NCBI GenBank assembly: GCA_037439785.1
Contig: JBBIVJ010000004.1
Location: 1 to 64,000 of the forward strand
DNA from: DSVZ01 sp037439785
GTDB taxonomy: Bacteria > Verrucomicrobiota > Verrucomicrobiia > Limisphaerales > J093
Direction of reading: 5' to 3'
DNA: 64,000 bases
The notes below the pieces were generated by a model, which did no database searches, was not told where the DNA came from, and was given only the letters and a program-made list of their open reading frames with translations. Shown here in pieces: positions 32,297 to 41,300 of this stretch; position 1 is the first letter of the stretch, and each line of letters begins with the position of its first letter. A program made the position numbers and the translations under genes.

Positions 32297-33652
32297 ATGA
32301 ACTATCCGCGCCTGCACCCCGCCTGTCTCCTCGCCCTGACCCTGGGTGCCGCCGGCCTGCCCGCCGTCCACGCCGCCGGCCTGAACGAGCCGCCCCCCGG
32401 CTTTGTCGCCCTGTTCAACGGCCGCGACCTCACCGGCTGGCGCGGCGGGGACACCTACGACCCCCGCAAGCTGCGGGCGCTGCCCGAGGCCGAGCGGACC
32501 GCCCTCCTCCGCAAGTGGACCGCCTCGATGACCGGGGTCAATCCCCAGACCGGCAAGCCACACTGGCACGTCGAGAACGGCGAGCTGGTCAACGACGGCC
32601 TTGGCGCCTACGCCACCACCGAGCAGGACTACGGCGACTTCGAGCTGCTGGTCGAGTACAAGACCGTGCCCGGGGCCGACTCCGGCATCTACCTCCGCGG
32701 CGTGCCCCAGGTGCAAATTTGGGACTCCACCGACCAGGGCAAATTCAGCCTCGGCGCCGACAAGGGCTCCGGCGGCCTGTGGAACAACAGCCCCGGCGCC
32801 CCCGGCAAGGACCCCCTGGTGCGGGCCGACCGGCCCTTCGGGGAGTGGAACCGCTTCCGCATCCTCATGGTCGGCGCCCGCGTCAGCATCTGGCTCAACG
32901 ACCTGCTGGTGGTGGACCATGCCCGGCTGGAAAACTACTTCGACCGCGCGACGCCGGTGCCCCCGCGCGGCCCCATCCAGCTCCAGACCCACGGCGGCGA
33001 AATCCGCTGGCGCAACCTCTTCCTGCGCGAAATCCCTCCCGACGAGGCCAACCGCCTGCTGGCCACCCGCTGCTCCGCCGGCTTCCGCCCCCTGTTCAAC
33101 GGCCGCGACTTCTCCGGCTGGAGCGGCGCGGTGAACAGCTACGAAATCCGCGACGGCGCCCTCCAGTGCAAACCCGGCCAGGGCGGCACCCTCTTTACCG
33201 TCGAGGAGTTTGGCGACTTCGTAGTGCGTCTGGAGTTCAAGCTGCCCCGCGGCGGCAACAACGGCCTGGCCCTCCGCTACCCCGGCCAGGGTGCCGCTGC
33301 CTACGCCGGCATGTGCGAACTGCAGGTGCTGGACGACGACTACGAAAAGGCCACCGGCGACGCCATTGACCCGCGCCAGGCCCACGGCTCGGTCTATGGC
33401 ATGATCGCCGCCCACCGCGGTTATCAGCGGCCCATCGGCGAATGGAACTTCCAGGAGGTCACCGTCCGCGGCTCCCGCATCACCGTCGAACTCAACGGCA
33501 CGGTCATCCTCGACGGCGACGTGGCCGGGGTGAAGGACTTCCTCGGCAACCGCCCCCACCCGGGCAAGGACCGCCTCCGCGGCCATTTCGGCTTTGCCGG
33601 CCACAACGACCCCGTGGCCTTCCGCAACCTCTTCCTCAAACCGCTGGACTGA
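32297..33652 (+). CDS. Secreted protein with two DUF1080 (3-keto-disaccharide hydrolase) domains
   Basis: A 451-residue protein with a signal peptide (LLALTLGAAGLPAVHAAG, residues about 11-28) and two concanavalin-like DUF1080 domains. The first (about 33-250) opens with FVALFNGRDLTGWRGGD and has YGDFELLVEYKTVPGADSG, GIYLRG and VQIWDS, with EWNRFRILMVG later. The second (about 262-451) opens FRPLFNGRDFSGWSG and has FGDFVVRLEFKLPRGGNNG and ELQVLDDDY. Members of the family have been assigned 3-keto-disaccharide hydrolase activity. Two domains in one chain may be two sites, or one catalytic and one binding unit. Gfo/Idh/MocA oxidoreductases often accompany such genes, and three are in this window, so a keto-sugar breakdown route is plausible inference. 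The two domains may come from internal duplication. Confidence 0.87.
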   Translation: MNYPRLHPACLLALTLGAAGLPAVHAAGLNEPPPGFVALFNGRDLTGWRGGDTYDPRKLRALPEAERTALLRKWTASMTGVNPQTGKPHWHVENGELVNDGLGAYATTEQDYGDFELLVEYKTVPGADSGIYLRGVPQVQIWDSTDQGKFSLGADKGSGGLWNNSPGAPGKDPLVRADRPFGEWNRFRILMVGARVSIWLNDLLVVDHARLENYFDRATPVPPRGPIQLQTHGGEIRWRNLFLREIPPDEANRLLATRCSAGFRPLFNGRDFSGWSGAVNSYEIRDGALQCKPGQGGTLFTVEEFGDFVVRLEFKLPRGGNNGLALRYPGQGAAAYAGMCELQVLDDDYEKATGDAIDPRQAHGSVYGMIAAHRGYQRPIGEWNFQEVTVRGSRITVELNGTVILDGDVAGVKDFLGNRPHPGKDRLRGHFGFAGHNDPVAFRNLFLKPLD

Positions 33653-33751
33653 CCGGCGCCGCGGTCCCCGGCCCGGCTGCGTGAGGCGGCCGCTCCGGTC
33701 CAGAGCGGGCGCAGCCGGGGAAGGCCGCCGGCACGACGGCACACGCGTTTC

Positions 33752-33779
33752 TCGACACCCCCGACTTCGGCACTAGAGT
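33752..33779 (+). promoter_or_regulatory. Possible promoter of the CotH gene pair
   Basis: TCGACA (33752-33757), 16-base spacer and TAGAGT (33774-33779), 27 bases before the ATG at 33807. Moderate match, with a leader of about 20 bases. Confidence 0.3.
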
Positions 33780-33806
33780 GGTGCGGCTTTTGCTGATTGC
33801 CGCACC

Positions 33807-36800
33807 ATGCGTCTGATGCAGCGCCACCAACAACCGATGATTTCAGGAACCTGCGCCGGGGGGGGCGGCGTCCCTGTCACCCCCGCCAGACTCTCCAACC
33901 GGGAACCTGCGCGGCGGGCGAGGGTCCTGAGCCGGTGGGCCGGCTTGCTGGCCGCGCTGCCGCTGGCCGCGGCCACCCCGCGCCTCAGCGAGTTTCTGGC
34001 CCCCGACCCCGGCCTGCTCCTGGACGAGGACGGCCAGGCCAGCGGCTGGGTCGAAGTGTTCAATCCCGGTCCGGAAGCCGTGTCGCTGGAGAACTACGGC
34101 CTGAGTCCGGATCCGGGCCGGCCGTTTTTGTGGCGCTTCCCCGCGGTCGAGCTGGCGGCGGGCCAGCGCCTGGTGGTCTTCACCTCGGGCAAGGACCGAC
34201 GCCAGCCGCCCGTGCCCCCGGCCGCAGACCCGGGCTGGTCCCCCACCCAGGTGCCCGGCCTCTTGCTCTGGCTGGATGCCGCGGCGGCCGGGACGGTGGA
34301 ACTGGACGGCGCGGGGGTGAGCCGCTGGCGGGACCGCACCGGTCGCCCATACGTGCCGCCGGCCCCGCCCCCCCTGTCCCCGGCGGAGGTACCCGGCCTG
34401 AGCTTGTGGTTGGATGCGGACGACGCGGCCACGCTTGAGCGCCCGGAGGAGGGGCCGTTGCAGTGGCGGGACAAGAGCAGCGGGGCGCACCGGGCCACGG
34501 CCCCCGGCGTTGCCGCCAGCCCGGAGGAGTTCACCGACCCCGGTGGGCGCCGGTACCTGCGCTTCGACGGCGTGGACGATCACCTCACCCTGCCGCGGCT
34601 GGACCGCGTGCGCACGGTGCTCTGGGTGGCGCGTCGGGACCCGGCCACGCACCGGTTTGCGGTGCTCCTGGGCGACCCGACGACCTACGAGTTCCACGCG
34701 GGGAAGGAGGGGCAGTTGCTCAGCCCCATTCACGCGCCGGGCTGGAGCGCCTGGATCAACAGCACGGAAGTGGACCCTTACAGCACCCCGGTGCCGGAGC
34801 AGCCGGCCATCATCACCCTGCGCGCGGCCACCGGCGGCGGCTTTTCCCTGCTGGGCAGCGACCGGTTGCTGGAGGGCCGTTTTTGGAAGGGCGAGCTGGG
34901 GGAACTGATTGCCTTTGACCGCGAGCTCAGCCAGGACGAGCGGGCCGGCCTCGAGGCATACCTCCGCCGCAAGTGGCAGCCGCCCGAGCCACCGCCGCCG
35001 ACCAGCTACGACGCCTTTCAGACCAACGCCCCGGCCCGACCCCGCCCGGTGGTGGACCTGCTCAGCGGCCTGCCGGCCCTGCGCTTCGACGGCGAGGATG
35101 ACCACCTGCGGTTCCCGCGCCTCGAGCAGCAGGTGCAAACACTGTTCTGGGTGGGCCACGAACGCCCCGTGCCCGGCGGCGATTTCCCGGTCGTGCTGGG
35201 CGATCCCATCCGCTTCCCCCTCCACCGCGGCGCCGGCGGCAAGCTTTACCACTACCCCTGGACCGCGCGGGAGGTGATCGGGGGCCGGACGCGGCTCGAT
35301 GGCGTCGAGGTGGTGCCGGAGATCACCGTGCTGCCGGAGCGGCGGGTGATGGTCAGCACCGTGGCCACCGGCCCGTTCACGTTGGGAACGGTGGCCTCCG
35401 GGCGACTGCGCGAGGGTTATTTCTGGGGCGGGGACATCCACGAAATCCTGCTCTTTGACCGCGCCCTCACGGCGGAGGAAGTGGCGGCAGTCGAGGCGTA
35501 CCTGCAGGCGAAGTGGCGTCTGCCGGAGCGGCACCTGCACACCAATTTCGAGCTTGATTCCGCCGGCCAATGGCTGGTCCTCACCGCTCCCGGCGGGCAG
35601 ACGGTGGACCTCGTCGCCCCGGCCGTCCAGCAGCCAGGCGTGAGCTACGCGCGCAGCGAAAGCGATCCGGCGAGATGGGGCCACTGCCCCGAGCCCACCC
35701 CCGGCCAACCCAACACCACGCCGTTGCTGGCCGGGCTGACCGACCCGCCGCAGGTCAATCCGCCCGGCGGGTTCTTTGGCGAGGCCGCCACCGTCAGCCT
35801 CACCGCGCCGGCGGACGCCACGGTGCTGTACACGCTGGACGGCTCCCTGCCCGGCACCGAGCCGGGCGGCAGCACGTTGGTGTACCGTGAACCTTTCCTC
35901 TTGCAGACCGGCGCCGTGGTCCGCGCGCGGGCCCTCCTGCCCGGCCGCGTGCCCAGCCCGGTGGTTACGGTGCCCTTGCTGGCGGGGAGCCCGCCCACGT
36001 TGCCGGTGGTGTCGCTGGTGGTCGCGCCGGAGGACCTGTGGAGCGATGCGCGGGGCATTTACGCCGCCGGGCCGGGGGCGAGTCCCTTCCCCCCCTACCT
36101 GGGGGCGAACTTTTTCAAGGCCTGGGAACGGGCCGGGGAGTTCACCTGGATCGGGACCAACGGCGTGCCCGCCTACCATGCCGGTGCTGGCGTGCGCATC
36201 CACGGCGGCTACAGCCGGTCGGCCCCGCAAAAGTCCTTTCGCCTCTACGCCCGCCGTCAGTACGGCACCGGCCGGTTCCGGTACCCGTTCTTCCCGGGCT
36301 CGGCGGTGGACGAGTTCGAGGTGCTGGTGCTGCGCAACACCGGCAACGACTGGCCGCTGGGCCGGATGCGCGACCGCCTGGCGCAGTCGCTGGGCGCGGA
36401 ACTGGGTGCCACCGCCGTCCAGGCCCGGCCGGTGGTGGTCCATCTCAACGGCGCCTACTGGGGCCACTACGACCTGACCGAGCGGCCGGACGAACATTTT
36501 CTGGCCGGGCATTTCGACGCCGACCCCGCGGCGCTGGACATCGTCGAGAACGGCGCCGAGATCGAAGTGGGGGACCACCGCGCCTACACCGCCCTGCTTC
36601 AAGAAAGCATCGAGCGCGATCCGCGCGACCCGGCGGCTTACGCCCCGGTGCTGGCGCAAATGGACCTGGACAACCTCCTGGCCTGGCACCTGACCGAAAT
36701 CTACCTCGACAACACCGACTGGCCCACCCACAACTCCTTCCTGTGGCGGCCACGCCGGCCCGATGGCCAGTGGCGCTGGGTGCTCTGGGACCTGGACGGC

Positions 36801-38309
36801 ACCTTCGACATCCTCAAGCAAGGCCCCGGCCGACCCACCTTGCGCATCGCGCTGGGCTTGGAGCCGGAATGGGCCGAGACCTACCCGGCCACGGTCTTCC
36901 TGCCCCAACTGCTCCGCCACCCCGGCTTCCGCGAGGCCTTCCTGAACCGCTTCGCCGACGCCCTGAACTCGGTCTTCCGCCCCGAGCACGTCCTGGCCCG
37001 CATTGACGCCCTGGCCGCGGAGCTCGAGCCCGAACTGCCCCGGCACTTCGCTCGCTGGCGGCCAGAGGCCACCTTCTACTGGCCGGTCCACAAGACCCTT
37101 GCCGATTGGCAGGCCGAAGTGGAGCACCTGCGCGCCTTTGCCCGCGAACGCCCCGCCGCGGCGCGGCAGCAGTTCGTCGAGCACTTCGGCCTGGCGGGCA
37201 CGGATTCCCTGGCGCTGCGCGTGGGCGACCCGGCCCGGGGGCGCGTGCGGGTCAACTCGCTGCGCCTGCCCGCCGGTACTGCCGAGTGGTCGGGTGTGTA
37301 CTTCCGCGGCGTGCCGATCGAGATCGAGGCCCTGCCCGAACCGGGGGCGGAGTTTGCCGGTTGGGAGGAACTGCCCGGTGCCCCGGCCCTGGTGCGGCTG
37401 ACGCCGGACGACGAGCTCGAATTGACCGCGCGCTTCCAACCCGCCGACGGGCCGGCGCTGCGCCCCGTGCCCTTCGCGCTCTGGCAGGGCGAGTACCGGT
37501 TCGACGCCCTCCCCGCCGCCACGCCGCCCGGCACCTACCCGCCGGCGATGGTCTTCCTCCAAAGCCCGGCCCGCGATCCGGACCTGACCGCCACCTTCGA
37601 GACGCCTTGGACTCTGCCCTACAACCTCCCCAGCCGCAGCCGCCTCAACGGCCTGGACGGCCGCGGGCTGTCCTTCCTCAACACCGGCAATGCGCAGGAC
37701 GCCCCCGGCGCCGGCTGGCTGGGCGCCGCGCTGCTGGCCCTGAACACCGAGGGCGTGCGGCGCGTGCAGGTCACCTGGACCGGCGGCACCGTCACCCCCA
37801 ACAGCCGCCCCTACGCCCTGCGCCTGCAATACCGGGTGGGCGACACCGGGCCGTTCAGCGACGTGACCGACGCCGCCGGCCGGCCGGTCGAGTACCGGCG
37901 CAGCGAGGTCCCGGGCGACTTTGCCGTGCTCGGCCCGGTGGAACTGCCGGCCGCCGCTGCCAACCAACCCCTGGTGCACCTCCGCTGGGTGTATTACCGC
38001 ACCGGCGAAGGCCCGGACAGCGGTCCGCGGGCCGAGTTGCGATTGGATGACATCCGCGTGCGCGGGCAACCGCCCGGCGAAGACCCGCCGGAGTCGCTGG
38101 CGCTGGCGGTGCAGGTCGTGACCCATGGCCGACTGCGCTTCCTGGCCCAGGCCCCGCCCGGCCGCCGCGGCTGGTGGCTGCGGTCGGCTGACCTTGTGCG
38201 CTGGACGCCCGCGGGGGTGGTGGCCGCCGACATCCAGGGCCGGGTGGAATGGGAACTGCGCTTGCCACCCGGGGCGACCGCCGCTTTCTATCGCCTATGG
38301 TTGCCCTGA
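33807..38309 (+). CDS. Giant secreted CotH-kinase protein with nested LamG domains
   Basis: A 1,500-residue secreted protein. A hydrophobic signal region lies near residues 43-56 (WAGLLAALPLAAAT), so the real start may be later than the ATG used. Domains: a lamin-tail-like domain starts at about 57 (PRLSEFLAPDPG) and breaks after GKDRR (about 130). Two LamG-like modules follow, one inserted in the other: first half at about 149-175, a complete module at 195-393, second half at 399-573. The lamin-tail domain then resumes (HLHTNFELDSAGQWLVL, 576-635). A chitobiase-like domain follows (645-715), then a CotH kinase domain (about 733-1130; GVRIHGGYSRSAPQKSFRLY, WRWVLWDLDGTFDI). The C-terminus ends AAFYRLWLP. 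CotH proteins are atypical protein kinases in spore formers; the role here is unknown. The gene overlaps the next by 13 bases. Confidence 0.83.
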   Translation: MRLMQRHQQPMISGTCAGGGGVPVTPARLSNREPARRARVLSRWAGLLAALPLAAATPRLSEFLAPDPGLLLDEDGQASGWVEVFNPGPEAVSLENYGLSPDPGRPFLWRFPAVELAAGQRLVVFTSGKDRRQPPVPPAADPGWSPTQVPGLLLWLDAAAAGTVELDGAGVSRWRDRTGRPYVPPAPPPLSPAEVPGLSLWLDADDAATLERPEEGPLQWRDKSSGAHRATAPGVAASPEEFTDPGGRRYLRFDGVDDHLTLPRLDRVRTVLWVARRDPATHRFAVLLGDPTTYEFHAGKEGQLLSPIHAPGWSAWINSTEVDPYSTPVPEQPAIITLRAATGGGFSLLGSDRLLEGRFWKGELGELIAFDRELSQDERAGLEAYLRRKWQPPEPPPPTSYDAFQTNAPARPRPVVDLLSGLPALRFDGEDDHLRFPRLEQQVQTLFWVGHERPVPGGDFPVVLGDPIRFPLHRGAGGKLYHYPWTAREVIGGRTRLDGVEVVPEITVLPERRVMVSTVATGPFTLGTVASGRLREGYFWGGDIHEILLFDRALTAEEVAAVEAYLQAKWRLPERHLHTNFELDSAGQWLVLTAPGGQTVDLVAPAVQQPGVSYARSESDPARWGHCPEPTPGQPNTTPLLAGLTDPPQVNPPGGFFGEAATVSLTAPADATVLYTLDGSLPGTEPGGSTLVYREPFLLQTGAVVRARALLPGRVPSPVVTVPLLAGSPPTLPVVSLVVAPEDLWSDARGIYAAGPGASPFPPYLGANFFKAWERAGEFTWIGTNGVPAYHAGAGVRIHGGYSRSAPQKSFRLYARRQYGTGRFRYPFFPGSAVDEFEVLVLRNTGNDWPLGRMRDRLAQSLGAELGATAVQARPVVVHLNGAYWGHYDLTERPDEHFLAGHFDADPAALDIVENGAEIEVGDHRAYTALLQESIERDPRDPAAYAPVLAQMDLDNLLAWHLTEIYLDNTDWPTHNSFLWRPRRPDGQWRWVLWDLDGTFDILKQGPGRPTLRIALGLEPEWAETYPATVFLPQLLRHPGFREAFLNRFADALNSVFRPEHVLARIDALAAELEPELPRHFARWRPEATFYWPVHKTLADWQAEVEHLRAFARERPAAARQQFVEHFGLAGTDSLALRVGDPARGRVRVNSLRLPAGTAEWSGVYFRGVPIEIEALPEPGAEFAGWEELPGAPALVRLTPDDELELTARFQPADGPALRPVPFALWQGEYRFDALPAATPPGTYPPAMVFLQSPARDPDLTATFETPWTLPYNLPSRSRLNGLDGRGLSFLNTGNAQDAPGAGWLGAALLALNTEGVRRVQVTWTGGTVTPNSRPYALRLQYRVGDTGPFSDVTDAAGRPVEYRRSEVPGDFAVLGPVELPAAAANQPLVHLRWVYYRTGEGPDSGPRAELRLDDIRVRGQPPGEDPPESLALAVQVVTHGRLRFLAQAPPGRRGWWLRSADLVRWTPAGVVAADIQGRVEWELRLPPGATAAFYRLWLP

Positions 38310-41300
38310 ATTGTCTCTGCGGCCTCACGGGCCGGGCACGTCGGGCCCGCGCCATCCTTGCGGCCGTGGCCGGCCTGGCCCTGCCCGGCCTGCACGCCGG
38401 CGACGTGATTTTCAACGAGATCATGTACCACCCGGCGTCGCACCAGGTCGCCGACGAGTGGCTCGAACTGCACAACCGCGGCACCGCCCCGGTCAACCTG
38501 GCCGGCTGGCGCCTGAGCGGGGGCGTCGAATTCACCTTCCCGGCCGTGGTCCTGCCGGCGGGGGGGTATCTGGTCGTGGCGGCCAATGCGACGGCCTTTC
38601 AGGCGCGGTACCCCGGCGTGACCCACTACGTTGCCGGCTGGCAGGGCCGGCTCAGCGACAACGGCGAAACCCTCACCCTGCGCAACGCCCTGGGCCAGGT
38701 CGAAGACTCGGTGGCCTACGCCAACGAAGGCGACTGGGCCGTGCGCACCCGCGGGCCGGACGACCGCGGCCACCGCGGCTGGAAGTGGTCGGCGCCCCCC
38801 GATGGCGGCGGCCCTTCGCTCGAGCGCATCAACCCCCGCCTGACCGTGGACAGCGGTCAGAACTGGACGCCCAGCTGGTCCGCCGGCGGCACCCCCGGTG
38901 CCGTCAACTCCGTCGCCGCCGCGGAGACCGCCCCGGTGCTGTTGGACGTGCTCCACCAACCCGCCGTGCCCCGCTCGACCGAGCCGGTCCTGGTCACCGC
39001 CCGCGTGGTGGACGATGCGCCCGGCGTGCTGACCGTGACCCTGTGGTCGCGCGTGGACGGCGAACCGGCCTTCGCCGCCAGCCCGATGTACGATGACGGT
39101 GCGCACCGGGACGGCGCGGTCGGGGACGGGGTGTTCGGTGCTTGGCTGCCCGCGCGGCCGCAGGACACGGTGGTCGAGTTTTACGTCGAGGCACGCGATG
39201 CCGGCGGTCGGAGCCGCACCTGGCCGGCGCCGGTCCAGCCGGAAAACGCCCAACTGGCCAACGCCCTCTACCAGGTGGACGACCGGTCCTACACCGCGCC
39301 GCAGCCGTTGTACCGCGTCATCCTCACCGCCGCCGAGCGGACGGAGCTCGACGCCATTGACGCGATGCCGTGGTACTGGAGCAGCGACGCCGAGATGAAC
39401 GGCACCTTCATCAGCCAGGAGGCCGGCCAGAGCGAGGTCCGTTACACCATCGGCTTCCGCCTGCGCGGCACCACCAGCCGGGCCGAGCCGGTCAAGAGCC
39501 GGCGCGTCAACTTCAACACCGACCGCCGCTGGCGCGGCGTGCGGGCCCTCAACCTCAATGCCCTCAACCCCCATTCCCAGATTCTCGGCAGCGTCCTGGC
39601 CCGCCGCGCCGGTCTGCCCGCCGCCCGCGTCCGCGCCGTGCAACTGCGCGAAAACAACGTCCAGAAGGCCCCCGCCGCCTTCGCCCCTTTCGGCGTCTAT
39701 GCCGAGGTGGAGGTGCTCAACAGCGACTTCGCCGAGCGGCAGTTCCCCCGCGACAGCGCCGGCAACCTCTACCAGGCCATCGGCAAGGGGAACCTGGATT
39801 TCCTCGACGACCCCGCGCTGTATCGCAGCCCCGAGTACTACGAAAAGTGGAGCAACACCGCCGAGGACGACTGGAGCGACCTGATCGAGCTGACCCGCGT
39901 GCTCAACCGCGCGCCCCCCCAGACCTGGCTGGCCGAGTTGGAGCGCGTGGCCGACGTGGGCGAATGGGTCACCTTCTTCGCCGTCAACACCGTCCTGGCC
40001 AACGCCGAGACCGCCCTGGGCACCGGCGGGCCGGGCGACTACTTCCTGTACCGCGGCGTGCAGGACCCGCGCTTCCGCCTGCTCATCCACGACCTGGACT
40101 CGGTGCTGGGCGTGAACGCCGGCGTCAACCAACCCCTCTGGCGTGCCACCAACAACCCCGCCATCCACCGCTTTCTCACCGACCCCGCCATCGCCCCCCG
40201 CTACCTGGCCGAGGTCCGGCGCCTGATGGACACGGTGCTGACCCCCGCCGAGGTCGGGGCGTTGATCGAGCAATGGCTGGGCGACTTCGTGCCCGCCGCC
40301 ACGCGCCGGGCAATCCTCGAGGCGTACCGGACCCGGCTGAGCTTCCTGCGCGGCCAGTTGCCCGACGGCCTGAACGTGGCCGCCGAACTGCCGGAGGTCG
40401 AAGGACTCCAGGTCACCACCAACGCCGTGTTCAGCCTGCGCGGCTTGGCCGACCCCGCCCGCACCGTGGCCGTGCAAGTGAGCGGCCGGCCGGCACAATG
40501 GAATCCGCTGACCGGCGAGTGGCGGATCGAGGGCTTCGACCTGTTGCCGGGCGTGAACCGGCTCCTGGTCCGGGCCGTGGACGCCGCGGGTGGCCTCGTG
40601 GCCGAGTCGGTGGTCCGCGTCTGGCGCCGCGGCGTGGCCTACCGGGAGGTCGCCGGCACGCTGGGCGGGGACAGCACCTGGTCGGCGGCCGCAGGGCCGT
40701 ACGTCGTCACCTCCACCCTCACCGTGCCGGCGGGGGTCACGCTCACGATCGGGCCGGGCACGACGGTGTTTTTCTGGTCGAACACCGGCCTGGACGTGCG
40801 CGGGCGGCTGGTGGCCGAGGGCACGCCCGAGCAGCGCATCCATTTGGGACGCGAGCCGGGCGCCAGCTACGTGTGGAGCGGCCTCCGGTTCGAGGGCTCG
40901 ACCGGCAACCGGCTGCGGCACGTGGACCTGGCCCGGCACAACGCCCCGGCCCTGTACCTCACCAACGCCGCCCTGCGCGCCGAGCACGTCACCTTCCTCG
41001 GCAGCTTCGGCAACGTCCTCCAGGGCCAGAACGCCTCGATGGTCTTCCGCTTTTGCGAATTTCCCGACCTCCCCTACGGCGAGCATGTGCGCGGCGACCA
41101 CCTCCCGCCCGACGGCGAATGGATTTTCGAGGGCAACGTCTTCGGCACCACCACCGGCTACTCGGACATCCTCGACATGTCCGGCGGCCGTCGGCCGGGG
41201 CCGGTGCTCCAGGTGCTGGGCAACCTCTTCCGCGGCGGGCCGGACGACGCGCTGGACCTGGACGGTACCGCGGCGCACATCGAGGGCAACCTCTTCCTGA

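Noticed and set aside
33843..38126. Open frame of 1,427 codons on the minus strand
   Set aside because: Same reason: antisense of the first CotH gene, no recognisable domain.
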